Source: Carnegiea gigantea (taxonomy: Eukaryota; Streptophyta; Magnoliopsida; Caryophyllales; Cactaceae). Taken from it: a DNA stretch of 64,000 nucleotides. The stretch is from positions 88,454 to 152,453 of the forward strand of contig JAKOGI010001956.1 in NCBI GenBank assembly GCA_029747015.1, in the 5' to 3' direction. The notes under the pieces were generated by a model. It ran no database searches, had not been told where the DNA came from, and was given only the letters and a program-made list of their open reading frames with translations. How positions within the stretch are numbered: the first letter of the stretch is position 1; each line of letters starts with the position of its first letter. The translations under genes were made by a program, and so were the position numbers. Positions 11,990 through 24,399 of the stretch are shown piece by piece.

Positions 11990-12540
11990 GAGTTGTATGT
12001 TTTGTTTCCTTTGTTTTGTGAGTTTTTGTTTTTCTTTGGTTTTGTTTTTGTTTAATACTTTGTTTTTGTTTCCTTTTTGGTGTTTTAGTGGTTTTGTGCA
12101 TTTTGTTTTTGTTTTGCTTTGATTCTTGTTTTGTTTTAGGTTTGCTTTTCTTTTGTCTTTTATTTGGTGGTTCCTTGTTTATGTTGGGTATTTTTGTTTT
12201 TTAGGATGTTTTAGTTGTGTTTTGTGTATTGGTGGTATGTTTTTTTTTATAAATATGTGATTAGTGCTTTCTTTTTGTTTCATTGGTCTTATATTTTGTT
12301 TTTCTTTAGTCTCTTGTTTTGTTTAAGGTTTCTTTTTGTTTAGTTTGATATTTAGTTACTCCTTGGTCTAGTTTTGTTTTTATTTTGGTGCTTATGTGTG
12401 TTTTAGCCTTGTTCTGGTTTTGGTTTCGTTTTGTTTTTGATTTATTGTGTGATTTTGATTTTGGTGATTTTTGTTTTGTTTTTGATTTTGGTGGTGTCTT
12501 AGTTTGTGTATACTTATAGATTTATGTTGGTTTTTCGATT
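11990..12540 (+). repeat. T/G-rich low-complexity tract (TTTTGTTTT-like)
   Basis: Long run of TTTTGTTTT-type words with little A or C, between the gag-like region and the 3' LTR. Such T-rich untranslated stretches are common in non-autonomous gypsy elements. No frame. Confidence 0.8.
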
Positions 12541-13685
12541 ATATACCTTATAGTTGCTTTTTGGCATCTAAGTTCCCTCAATGAGGGCATTGTGGAATTT
12601 TGGTATGGGGGCGAGGTGCCCATTTGTACATATTTTTCAAAAATTTTTTAAAAAAATTTTTTCTTTTTCTTTTGGGATTTGTGTGCTTTCTTAGGCAATT
12701 GTGATCCCATGTGCAAGGTCGTTGAGTTATATGTAGATAGACTTTGCATGATGAGATGTTTAGTTGAAGATGTAGATTCAATTTTTCATGATAACCTCGT
12801 ATAATATGTATGATATTGTGCCTACCTTGCCCACTTTTTCATTAATTTTTTGGGCCTTGTTATTAACTTGGCATGTGAACTATCGAAGTTACCTTATATC
12901 GTCTTCAGAAACGCGAAAAATAGAAAAGAAGAAAACGTCTAAAAAAAGTGAATAAAAACCTGGACACCAATGTTCATAGCCATTATCATTATTTCATATT
13001 TTTAATGGACTTTAATATGTGCTATTTTACTTGATTATACATCTGTTTAGGCAGTGAAATAAGTATTTTGCACAATTCTAAAAAGCCCCTTTTTAGGGAA
13101 GACATGAATGTTTGTAAGTCATTGGGTATTACTCTTGTTGAAAGAAAGGAAAAAAAAGGAGCAAAGAAGGTAATTAGGCACAGAAACGAGGATCGTGTCG
13201 ATGTTAGCGACTTGATTCATAAGGATTGATACTCATTTGCACATGCACCATGGGTTACATATCATTGCATATTGTGTGAGGGGTGAAAAGTGAATGTCGG
13301 AGTACATCTTGTGACTAGATCGTCTTTTGATTGTATATTTTATTTGTGTAAAATTTGGTGATTTGGTTACTAAGATAATACAATTGCCTAGATTGTGTTC
13401 ATACTTTCCCCATTATTTGTATATATGTTTATGTTTTTAAAAAACCAAAAATATTTTCCTTTCTTTTTGAAAGGATTTTATGGCTGTTTTACTTGAAAAC
13501 CCTTGCGAGACCTCACTCGTCTACTTGGAAAACCGAGAGGTTTAAAGGGCTTGTTGCATACGATAAGTGCAACCATGATTCATACGAAAGTGAGTTGGGA
13601 TCTTCTTTTTCTTATTTTTCATTTCTTTTTAGTTATTTTAGGTTGTTTTACTCGACGATAAGCAAAATTTTGGTGTGAGGGTATT
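12541..13685 (+). other. 3' untranslated internal region and polypurine tract
   Basis: Contains a CTCAATGAGGGCATTG motif near 12574 and GGTATGGGGGCGAGG near 12601, resembling conserved non-coding words of Athila-like elements. The purine-rich GGTGTGAGGG at about 13672-13681 directly precedes the 3' LTR and is the likely polypurine tract. No coding signal. Confidence 0.55.
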
Positions 13686-15919
13686 TGTTTGTGCCAAAAA
13701 TGCGATATTTTTTATAACACATTTATATCTGGCTTATGCTCAAAATAGTTATTATTTTTAGATTTTTACTTGATTTTATTTGATTTTGTAGGTGATGGAA
13801 AAAATAGAAAATTAGAGAAAGTGTTGGAAATGAAGCATTCGTTCATAAAAACCCAAAAACAACCCTCAGCCCCCACATCTCTTTGGCCCACTTTTCAATT
13901 TGACCCAACAAAAGAAAAAATAAAACCAAAATAAAAAAACCTAACTAGTCAGCGCCCTCTCGTGATTCTCCCATTTATCCTTTAAAAATTCTATGGTACA
14001 TACCCATGTACCTAACTATATACACACCTATATAAGAGGGTGCGTACCATACTAGAATCCATACGTTTGTATCTAAGAATTTTTGAAACACGGTACACAC
14101 CCTGTTATGTAGGTATGTACATAGCTAGGTACATGGGTATGTACCATAAAATTACTGTTTATCAGTCCTCCTCTCTCTCCTCTCTCGATTCCCATCTGTA
14201 GACCCCGAAAACCCCCAGCCTGTTGGTCTTCATCTTCTCATCTCCCTTTGAGACTCGAAGCACCATCCAACTTTACCATCTTCATCCACCTTCACCCAAC
14301 CATCAACATCCGATGTACCACTGGCTCACCACCATGGTCATCCCCATCTCCACCTTCCATGGCATCTGCAAAATCAAGGGTTGCGATTGGGAGGGAAGAA
14401 GTATAAATCGAGGCTGCGGCGTGAAGGAGTATGTAATCCAGGTTTTATTTAGGGTTTGGTTAGTTTTAGTTTCAGCTCTAGATAATTTTATGAGAATTCT
14501 CAAGTTCAGTTTTAGAGATTTTTAGGGTTTTTTTAATTTTTCTATTTTGATTCCGAATTGTAGAGATGTTTCTAACTTGCGATTTTGTGCATTTGAATGT
14601 TAAATTCATTAGTGTTGAGTTGCAGTTTATGATTCCTGGTTTCAAATTCGTCCATAGTTGGGTTAATTTTACCACTCATGCTCTTCCTTCTTCCCCTGTT
14701 CTTGCTCTAATTGAAGCTCTTTTAATGTCAGTCCCGCCATTTTCAATGAAGATTGAAGTTTGTTGTTGAGTTGTCTTAGTTGATTTTGACATCCCCCACC
14801 CTTGTTACTCCGATTGCTCTGCTTTACTTTTACTGTTTCTATTACTGCTTAGTCTGGGTTGTTGAATGTGTTATTCTAGTGCTGCGAATAAAGATCAATT
14901 GATGGACTCGGCTGAGCTCACGTGCAGTGAAGCCTCTGATTCTTTCCCTATGCCCCATTTTGCGGGTTCTGTCTTCTCTGCTTGGACAATGTTAATTTTG
15001 AGTGTTGTTGAGTTTTAGTTTAGGAGATGTTAGCTTAATCCATTTTGTGAGCTTGGATTTTATAAGAACTCCGATGAACAAACCCATATTTGGTTTGCTT
15101 GGTTGAATCTTCATTTTTCCTTTCCCCTGTTGTACTCGATCTTTGTGTTTCCAGTTTTTGGTGCTCATTCCTATTTTTAATTTTATGTGGGTTAGTTTGG
15201 GTTTATGTTATGTTAATCTTGATTTTTGATTATAAGTCCCCATACTATAGCATGCTTAGTTGAGACAATGGGGTTAGTATATATGGTTTGCTGTGACATC
15301 TAATTAGAAGTTATTTAGGACCTATGAAATCAATGTGAATAGGTAGTAATATCTTGAGATTAAAGTGATAAATTGGGTGGTGTTAGGTGGATGTCCTGCC
15401 TAGCAGAGCCTAGAGGCTGTGACGCCCTAAAACTCTTCTCCATCTCTTTCTTGTTTTCTCTGTTTCTTCCTTTGAATGTTGGATTATTAATGCGTTCTTT
15501 TCTTATTTCTAGTATGAATTCTAGTGTTATGTCCATCCCTTGTTTCATTGACACTTTCTATTTTGGGGTTGATTTAGGTTAGTTTATTTACTAACACATT
15601 ATGGTGGTTTCATTTTGGTTAATTATGGTTTCATTTAGGTTAGGGAAGTTTAATGGATTTATATGTATTAGTTGGTTTTAGTGAGTTTCATTCAGTTGAT
15701 AATCTTAGACATCATGGGCATGAGATAAAATTACTTTAGCTTATCTTGATTGTTTTTGTCCTTATATGCTTGATTCTTGATTAGTTTTGGCTATTATGAT
15801 AGTTCCACTTTATTTTATGACCTAATTTTCATCCTCGTCGTTGAGGGGACGATCCTCAAGTATTACGACGAAAGTCATATGCTTGCGGCTTATAATTTTA
15901 CACTCAAAGTCATCGAACA
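13686..15919 (+). repeat. 3' LTR of the non-autonomous gypsy-like element
   Basis: Partner of 7955-9973. It is longer because of a 178-bp insert at 13980-14157 that the 5' LTR lacks. Many base differences from its partner show that the insertion is old. Confidence 0.85.
13980..14157. mobile_element. MITE inside the 3' LTR
   Basis: TATGGTACATACCCATGTAC at 13992 is matched by its exact reverse complement ending at 14148, giving terminal inverted repeats of at least 23 bp. The short word TTTATC flanks the insert (13974-13979 and 14158-14163) and occurs once at the equivalent place in the 5' LTR, so a filled and an empty site can be compared directly. It has no coding capacity. The superfamily is uncertain; the inner palindrome also has TA on each side. 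Confidence 0.8.
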
Positions 15920-16019
15920 CTGCTTAATTCTATATTGACTTTTGGACCTTGAGTAAGCCAATAATGGAGAGTAGAGGAGAGTGACAACTACAATAGTAAC
16001 CAACATTTGTCAAAATTTT

Positions 16020-16640
16020 GAAATTACTCATTTTTTGTATGGGAAGAAATATCCGGACTCGATCATCCATCAGAAAGGGGATATTGATGAGGACATTAAC
16101 TAACACATAGAAATGGGTTAAAAAAAATGGAAGAATGCTTTAGGTATGCTATGTGATAAGAGGATGAATGTAGAATTAAAAAACAAAGTTTATCATATGG
16201 TAGTTAGATCAGCTGTGTTGTATGGCTCAGAGTGTTGGCCAATAAAAAGACATAACTTCAAAGGTTGATGATAGCAAAGATGAAGATGATTAGACGGATG
16301 TGAGGATATACGAGGGCAGATAGAATTAGGAATAAAGTAATTAAAGACATAGTTAAGGTGGGTCCTATCAAGGATAAGATGAGAGAGACTAGACTCAGGT
16401 GGTTTGGTCATTTGAAGAAAAGCAGTGTAGGATACTTGTATGAGGAGATGTGAAAGGATTAATATTCCTGAAGGTAGAAGAGGTAAGGGACGTCCGAAGA
16501 ATAGCTTAAACAAGGTGATTAGATAAGACTTGAAAGTTGGAGTGTTGATAGAGGACATGATTCAGGATTGGAGAATGTGACGGGATAGAATTAGGGTCCT
16601 TGATCATAGAGAGATAGCCTCGTAGTTGTCTTTTGGTAGC
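16020..16640 (+). pseudogene. RTE-type LINE fragment: end of reverse transcriptase ORF
   Basis: The translated order PDSIIHQKGDIDEDIN, KNALGMLCDKRM, KNKVYHMVVRSAVLYGSECW, MIAKMKMIRRM, KVGPIKDKMRETRLRWFGHL and INIPEGRRGKGRPKN is the C-terminus of plant RTE-like LINE proteins, after the RT palm. It is broken by stops (for example after DIN) and by frameshifts near 16255 and 16425. The catalytic part is missing, so it is a 5'-truncated dead copy. The same family occurs at 35624-36792 on the other strand. Confidence 0.85.
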
Positions 16641-18045
16641 AATAGGATAGGATATGTCGTGCGTTTCTGGATATTTTTCTTTTTTCATATGTTGTGTTTG
16701 TTTGCAGGTAGTACCTTCATTTGAGAAGAGACAATATTAGCCTACCTCTGTTTGTTCAGGTATAATACTTTCCTCTGAGATGTTGTACTTATGATGTATA
16801 TAGCTACAATTACATGCTTTATTAGTATTGCTTAGTTCATTCGCTATTGCTAATCTTTAGTTTCTTCTTTAAAATGTTTTCATAAAATTGTTTCTTGTGG
16901 GTCTCTTAGAATCAACCTCTTTACAGACAAAGATGTTTGTAATGGTAATGTTGCCTATATTTGGATATCCCCAGACCCTGCATATCCCCAGACCCTGCAA
17001 AAGGAGGACTCACGCTAAGTGGTGGTGTTCTGTTGTTGTTTTTTCCATGGAAAAAAAAAACAAAATTTTAAATTGAAAACTCAAAAAGATAGCATCGTAC
17101 TGCTCGATACTTGAATCTGAATATTTGTCTCAAACTTTGAAGTTCCCTTCAAAAACATAGCACCATCACTAGTACACCAAACAATATCAACATAAAAATA
17201 ATAAAATATATATAATGATTGGGGTTGGATAGCTGAGGAGCGAAATTCTCTGACCTGGACTCGAATTATTTTTTTTTAAATTAAAAGCCATGAGTCGAAA
17301 CAAAATTTTTTGAGTTGGATTGCCCTGATTTTTAGATAGGGTTTTGGAGGTTTCGGTTTAGGATTGATTTTTTCGTTTTCGTGCACACACCTAGATAAAA
17401 TGACATGAAGAGTTGATATTAGTTAGTTTCTTTCACTTTCACTGCTCAAAAATTTTATTAGGCTAGCTTGATTCTTGAATTTCAAAAAAGCTAATATGAT
17501 CTCGGCTAAGGCTTAATATTTATTTCGAAAGTAGCTTTGATAAAAAATGATCAAAGGCTCAAAAAATTAACAACAATAAAGCATATATCAATGAAAATAA
17601 CATTCTCCACACCCAAGTGAGCTCCTAACAAAATACAAGAATGAAAGGCATCCAATTGGGTTCACATACTAACAAATTAATATTTTTCATCTCATCCATA
17701 ACAAATTTAAACAAACATGACTTCCAAGGGCATTCAGATTACAATTTCCCATAATTTATTGTCTAAATAGCCAAATGGCTAAAGAACATTCCAAGAAAAA
17801 AAGAATTAAACAACTATTACAACAAATTCTCCTAAAATAGAGACTCTTATGAGATATCCTGGAGCTAGCTAAAATAATTGGGCATTTAAAAAAAGATGTT
17901 TTAGTTAGTGAAAGGACAAGAGCGAGAGAGAGGGAGAGAGGGAGACAGGAAGTGAGTGGGCTTAGGCAAATTAGCAAATACAGAAGAACATAAGGGCAAA
18001 TATTAACATCGTGACATGTTGACTTTTGTTTGTTTTTATGTTAAA

Positions 18046-18094
18046 GTATAGATATAGACATGGGTATAGATATAGATATAGACATAGATATGTT
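18046..18094. repeat. TATAGA-type microsatellite
   Basis: Imperfect repeats of TATAGA/CATAGA/TATAGACATGGG units. Confidence 0.8.
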
Positions 18095-19583
18095 AAAATA
18101 ATTAAGGAAAGCGAACTTTCATACTTTGTTGCTACATGTCACTCCTTCAAAATTTTTCGCGTAATTACTATTTTCATATAGGCAACTTGAATTTCATATC
18201 CTTGCATTATTTTAGGAGCAGTATTATCTAAAATTACCTGAAAAATACAATTTAAAATTATTCTGGAGTACTGAAAATAAATACTCACAAAGTTCGCAGT
18301 GCTGAGAGCTACTTTAAAGATCAGATTATTCTTGTCCAATGCCCCCTGAAGTTTACACTATTGGCAACCAATAACCCTATTTTCTTTCTCCCAAGTTTCC
18401 AATTAAATGGTGAATATAATTTTTAAATGCATAAAGCTTACCACTTATCTTATATAGGAAAAAATAATTCTTATGTAATTGAATCTTTAAAAATTTTGGG
18501 ACATTGATATAGTAAATTCATGATACTTTTAATATGGTGTCACTATGAGATGAATGAAGAGATAGAAGAATACAAAGTATTGTATCAAGAAGTAAATCAA
18601 CTGACAATGAAGCCTCAGCTTGGTAGTTAAAACTGAGGTCTTCCGTATATTAGATCCTAAATTTGATTCCACGTTCCTCTTTATATTGTAATTATATTGA
18701 TTCCTTTTAGGCTCATCTAAACCCAAGAAAAAAAAAAGTGAACCAACTAATCATGATTTTCTATAATAATCTCCAAATAAACTCAATTTAATTGACCCAA
18801 AAAAATTGAACCCAATATATGCCGCTCTACTGCATTTTAAAATAAACTATAACTAAGTATAATTATCAATGTTCTTCCCGTGCACTGCACGAGTCACTTA
18901 ACAATAGTTCAAAAAGTTAAAGCTTCAAGGAATTGTGAAACTTTCATAGGCAAAACCTAATAGCACACGTCTCACAAGCCCTCTCCCCTAATGCTCGTAG
19001 ATGGTGAATACGACTCAACCAATGAAATTGCATATGGTTCCCTTTCAAGTGCTGCGTATTCCACATTTAATTTAGAAGTAGTGAATACCATGGCCTATCA
19101 TGAATATCAGCAAGTTAAGTGATGATTTTGCATCTGAATTTGAACTTATTGGGATAGGCATTTTGCCATTCATTTTTCCTAACAAGTGTGAGTAGGATTT
19201 TCATTTTAATTTTCTCACTTTTTCTCTTTCTGTTGTTTGCAGTCTCTATTAGATGCAAGAATGTGCCAAACGAAGACTAAGCCAAGTAGGCTTGAGCCTT
19301 GACTTACTGATTATTGTCAAGCTTAGTTAAAGCTCCTATGTTTCTTAAAACTCTTTAGGCTTAAACCTTGCTAAGTGTAATCTCACAAGCCCTCATGGGG
19401 CCACACCAGCATACATTTCCCATTCTCCAATAAGTTTGTGTTACTAATATTAAGAATAACAAAGAAATTCAAATTTGCAGAAAATTAAAGCAAAAAATGA
19501 ATTTAAGTCTTGAGATAAGAAAAATGAGTATCTTGACCATACTATGGATGAGATCAATTAAATTGTAGTGTGAATTTGAAAAA

Positions 19584-19791
19584 GAGGAGATAAAGATAGG
19601 AACTTAATCATAGCTGCCATAGGAGGAGATAAAGATAGGAACTTAATCATAGCTACCATGGCTTAGCATTTGGGTACATAAGAAATGCGTAATTTAATAT
19701 TGAAATAGTTTCTACTTGTATAGCTGCCATGGCTTAGCATTTGGGTACATAAGAAATGCGTAATTTAATATTGAAATAGTTTCTACTTGTA
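19584..19791. repeat. Two abutting tandem duplications (39-bp and 71-bp units)
   Basis: A 39-bp unit beginning GAGGAGATAAAGATAGG is present at 19584 and 19623. Overlapping its end, a 71-bp unit beginning TAGCT(A/G)CCATGGCTTAGC is present at 19650-19720 and 19721-19791. The copies are almost identical, so these are recent replication or repair duplications in otherwise old DNA. Confidence 0.9.
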
Positions 19792-20389
19792 TTAATTGGC
19801 ATCTTTTTTTTTTTTTAGATTAAATCATATGTCAGGCCAATATATCTTGTTCCCCATCATAAGTCATGGAAGCCATACAACCAAGTTGAGCTTCTCTTTC
19901 TATGATAGAATATACTTGAGTTTTTCTCATTTCCCGTCAAACTAACTTGCGGTATGTCATAATTAAGTTTCAATAATTTAAATCCATACTCCTTAAATAT
20001 TCATTTCCCCTATTCTTGATTCTACTTTGACCCAATTAAATTATTGTCACTCTCCACGCTCTCCCCAAAATTTTAGTGAACAACATCCTATCCTTATTTC
20101 AATTTTTACAAAATTGTTTCTAGAAGGTCATCTTCGAATTTTACAAACAAATGAAAATTACAAACATATCGTGTAGATGTCATCTTCTTAGGAGAGCAAA
20201 CTTGAGATACTTAGACGTCATATATAAAGAAGACTCTAAAAAAACTCTTAGCAATAGTCATTAAACTCGCAAGATCCTCAACAAAGTAACAAAACCAAAT
20301 TGTAAAGAGGAAAAATGGGGAGCACTGAAGCATATAAAAGAAAATGCCCCCCCCCCAAAAATCAACAATAAGTTACCCTAAAATTATGT

Positions 20390-22210
20390 ACAAAGTTAGC
20401 ACTTATCGAACTACCCAGGCTTAAACATTGCTTGTCCCTAAGCAAACACTATAATAAAAAAAGAAAAAAAAGGTAATGAAAAGTTTTATATAACATCCTA
20501 AAGCAAGGCATTAGTAGCAATATCAAAGATAGGGTCACAACAAAATGCAACCTTAAGTAACACATAAAATAATTGGCACACAAGAGAGAAAATGAAGGTC
20601 TTCAAAAAACTTTTAAGACCACTAAGTTGAACTCAAAATACCACCCAAATCATCACTAAGCAATTCATATCAGCAAATGTAAAAATGAAACTAGTCAATT
20701 TGTGGAACATTACTCTAGAGAAGTGGAAGACTCCTGTTCAAGTATTTAGATATTGTCAGGGTTCACTCAAACACTATTACACTCTTAAAAACTACAATGT
20801 GCTTGCTTTGAATATCAATTCTCACCACTCAAATGCGACATGCGCAAGGACAATCGAGAGACTTTTTTTAAAATGAAAAAATGGGTAATGATGGGATTAA
20901 GGGTTGAGGGTAAAAAAGGGATAATTGATTTGGGTATAATGTGGAGCTGCAAAGCCAAGAGATCAAGGAGCAATCTGAACACTTCTAACAGCTTTATAAG
21001 CTCACACACCTCATATCACAAATCACTAAGAAATTAGATACAAAGCTCGAGAAGAAATTTTTGAAATGAGTTTTTATTCATCCATTAGATAAGCTATATA
21101 CAATTCTCCTACCGAACACTTTATTCACTTTTTTCTATTTCATTTGTTTTTTTGGATCATTTCTTTGGATTATCTCTTTGTTTAGGAAAATTTTCTTGTA
21201 TTTTCTCTTTCTTTCTTGAAGAAGGCAAATGAATGGCATGTGAGAATGTAACAATTCAAACTTCTAATTTGACTCAATTTTCACAAAGTTAACACATAAA
21301 ATCAAGTCTTATAACCAAGACGAAAAAAATATCTCATATACAAGTCAAGGTCATCCTCTTGTGAGGCTAGAAGACCAAAAGAACCCTAATAAAACATCAA
21401 CCACCCCAATAACTACCTATCGCAATTCACTAAAGTGCTACTCCTTTAGACTTGCCTTGCCAAATGAAAATGTGTTTTTCCAAGCCCTAAATATGAGGGT
21501 CCACAAAAAATGGAAACGCTAAAAGCTCAAGGGCACTAGGTGGCAATTTGACTTATTTGGCTTCAGGAACAAATAATTCCTCTATCACTTTATCAGAGTG
21601 ACATGTTAGCATGATTTTGAAGATAATTCTAAAAAGATCTAGAGTTCCATCAAGGAAGAATATTGTATGGAAGAAAATATCAAACAAAATGTAATGTATT
21701 AATCTTTATGGCTAAAAATTTCATGGGATGGCTACCACGATCACAACTAGCTCGAAAGGAACCATATGCTAATATTAGTGCTAAGGACACAAAGGATAAG
21801 GAATGCTCATTCAGACATTTGCGGCCAAAAGATAAAGCTCAATTTAAAATATAATTTTCAAAAACTTTCTCACTTAACGGTCACACAAAGAAATCAAATT
21901 CAGCCTATAAAAGCTACCAATCCTAGAGGTATCATTATTATAGGGACTTTTCTTCCTTTTTTGGTTTATTATTTTTTTTCAATTTTTTCAACGCAAGCCT
22001 ATAAGAATTTCTAAAGCTAAATTATAGACAAACCATTCATGAAAGACTTATATGTCAAACTAACCACTTCTCTAAATATACAAAACTAAATGCTCAAATA
22101 TAAATGTAATGCAACTTATACACTGCATACGACCACTGTGCTCAAATCAAAAATCCAAAATTCCCTTATGCTTGGGCACAACATTGTCCTGAATGCAAGC
22201 AACCCAAAAA
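20390..22210 (-). repeat. Non-coding module A, related to 24400-26110
   Basis: Shares ordered short blocks with module B about 4.0 kb to the right: a GGGTTAAGGG/GGGATTAAGGG block, ATTTGGGTA(TA)ATGTGGAG followed by GCCAAG and AAGGAGCAA (20925-20970 versus 24950-24995), AATA(T/A)TAGTGC(T/C)AAGGAC (near 21773 and 25770), and CCAAGCTT-like words. It probably is the 3' untranslated part of a second Athila-like element on the minus strand whose coding part is gone. No genes are seen in it. Confidence 0.55.
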
Positions 22211-24399
22211 AAAAAAGCAATTAAAGACACCAAAATGTGTCCTCAGAACATAGACTGAACACATATTATGGGTTACATGGATTGGCGGTCCAATGATGAC
22301 ATTTACTCAACTTACTTATAGTGAACCAACTTCATTTTGAGCTCCATAAAAGGCTTTAGTCACAATAAATTGGTTTTAAAACAAATATTTTGCAAAACAA
22401 AATCTTTCAAAATTTCAACATATATGTAAAAAGGCCAAAGAAAGGTCAAACTAACGCATTTTGTGAAGATTTGATTATTGGTGACCATTTATACCTTTGT
22501 GAAGAGCCCATCTAGAGGTGAAAAGGTATATTAGTATAGTAAATACATTCGTCATTAGAAGAATTTTTCAATGACATATTATAAGCTCAAATCTGATAAG
22601 TAACAAAAATGGTATACGCTAGATAGTGAGATTTGTGTATAAACTGATACCCTCTCACTCCGTATAAAACTCACAAACTAACGATACCTTCTTTTCGCTC
22701 AACTAGCTTCACATTCTTTTTGATTGCCTATTTTTGAAGAGGATTTTTAAAATTTTTGGTCTAGAAGTATTATTGTCTGTCGTTCCCTGATTAAATTGCT
22801 TTTTCTCCCCCAACTAAGCATACCTTCTTTTTGACTACATATTTCTAAAGAAGATATTTAAAACCTTTAGTCTAGAAAAAATTATCGTTTGTCAATTCCT
22901 GATTGGAAGTTCTTACAATACCATTTATGAGTTGCTCGTTCAATGATTCGTTGGAAACACAAAACTTTTTTTTCAATAAAGCTGAAATTTGCAAACTAGA
23001 AAGGCAAGAATCCAAACAAATGATACATCTTTATCCAATAGTCCTTTTAGAATGTGCTGCGAGTCAATTATGTCACATAAGAATGCAAAGAAGATTATGC
23101 TAATGAAAAAGATAGCAATATGACAGAGCTAGGGCCTTTATAAGAATAAGCTCTTCCACACCATAGTATTACACCTGAACTTCTTGGTGATATAATCTAC
23201 CACTTTTTGATTGAAAGGCTAGGGAAAGAAGTCCATTGCAGCGCCTAAGGCAAGCCAATATTCATATCAATCTTGAACAAAAATAGGACATAACACTCAA
23301 CTATGTGACAGTTTTCATGAATTGTGAATGAAGACTCTTTAGATTACACTACAAGTTAGAACTTGGCTGAGTTTGATTCATAGATGCGGGAATGAAAGGT
23401 TTAGGCAGCCCTCGCCTATGATTTTTATCCTCTCTTTCCAGTGAGTGGCCTAAAGTATAAATGGTGGAATGAAAAGAAGAGTAATGCAGTGGAAAACCTA
23501 GGATTTTAAGGAAGGGGGTCGAAAATAATAGTATACACGATATAAACTTTAACACTAGTCATAAAAATAAAATTGAATAATTGTTACATGATACCTAATC
23601 TAATTGTTCTCGATGAGACCTCATATTTTCAAAGCGATGGAAGATATGATCATTAGCACTGATAGAACTTGAATGATAGTAGGGGGTAGGGGTTGACTAA
23701 TGTATATAGCATGTAATTCTTTTTAAGAAATTCAATATAGGTCAATTCACTAAACGTGGAGTTCATTAATCTAGTGATTAAAAGTCTAACAATTCTAAGA
23801 AACTTAAGTAATTGATATTTAATCATATATGATTCCATCTAGAAAACGATTGTATAATAATCAAACTTACAATTACAATCTTTCTTTTTTTTGGGAATAA
23901 AATTAAAATATTTCAAGTTTCGCTAATATAAAAATAAAAGTTTAAAAAGCTATCAGATAATGGTGATTGGTAGGTGTAAGCACTAGTGTTGAGACTTGGG
24001 AAATTTGTAAACAAACTAAAATTATGTTATAGAAAAGTTAACTAATTGGACAGCAGTGCAAAAGTGGTGGAAGGTTAGCAATGAAGGGGAAAAAAATTAA
24101 AAGATGAAATAAACATATCAAAATCTAAGGTTTTGGCTATATCACAAAACGACCTACATAAAACATTATGCTTATTAGATCCTTATGTCTGTTTTTGGTG
24201 TCTTTAGGTCACTTCTGCTATTTTCTTTAATCCAGAAAGCCTCAAAATCTTCATTCTCCTAACATGCTTTGGGCTCACCAAGTTTAAAATTTACAAAAAC
24301 TTCTCACACAAGCAAAACCCAAGCATACTAGTAGATATAGGGCATAAATCATACAACTAAGCATAATAATCCACAAAAATGACTTCCGAACACTTATGA
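22211..24399. other. AT-rich stretch between modules A and B
   Basis: No frame I can support. On position alone it could contain the 3' LTR of the minus-strand Athila-like element (its 5' LTR starts at 29096), but I could not match the two. It contains a local 111-bp duplication, listed separately. Confidence 0.45.
22700..22907. repeat. Diverged tandem duplication, ~111-bp unit
   Basis: Units begin CAACTAGCTTCACATTCTTT (22700) and CAACTAAGCATACCTTCTTT (22811), and both end ATT CCTGATT-like (TTCCCTGATT and TTCCTGATT), with GTCTAGAA in the middle. Confidence 0.75.

Larger units (their letters stand above)
7955..15919 (+). mobile_element. Non-autonomous Ty3/gypsy LTR element (LARD-like, Athila/Tat-type primer site)
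   Basis: Two direct repeats of about 2.0 and 2.2 kb (7955-9973 and 13686-15919) enclose a 3.7 kb internal region. The first LTR is followed, six bases on, by TGGTGCCACTATCGG, which resembles the tRNA-Asp-type primer site (TGGCGCC...) of Athila/Tat elements. The internal region has only a decayed gag-like frame with a zinc-knuckle remnant, then 0.6 kb of T/G-rich sequence and a purine-rich GGTGTGAGGG just before the 3' LTR. There is no protease, reverse transcriptase, RNase H or integrase, so the element would have needed enzymes from a relative. The LTR ends are placed by aligning the copies by eye and may be off by a few bases. I could not confirm a target duplication. Confidence 0.8.
16641..20389. 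other. AT-rich stretch without genes
   Basis: I see no supported coding region on either strand. It includes a GA-rich tract near 17924-17952, a TATAGA-type microsatellite, a short GC hairpin at 18877-18893, tandem duplications near 19.6 kb, and a run of ten C at 20347-20356. All frames are short and AT-driven. Confidence 0.6.

Noticed and set aside
18877..18893. CCCGTGCACTGCACGAG hairpin as a Helitron 3' end
   Set aside because: Helitrons need a CTRR end shortly after the hairpin; here the following bases do not give it and no 5' TC end was found.
20347..20356. C10 run as a polypurine tract (minus strand) marking an LTR edge
   Set aside because: The adjacent base order is not TG on the minus strand and no paired LTR was found.
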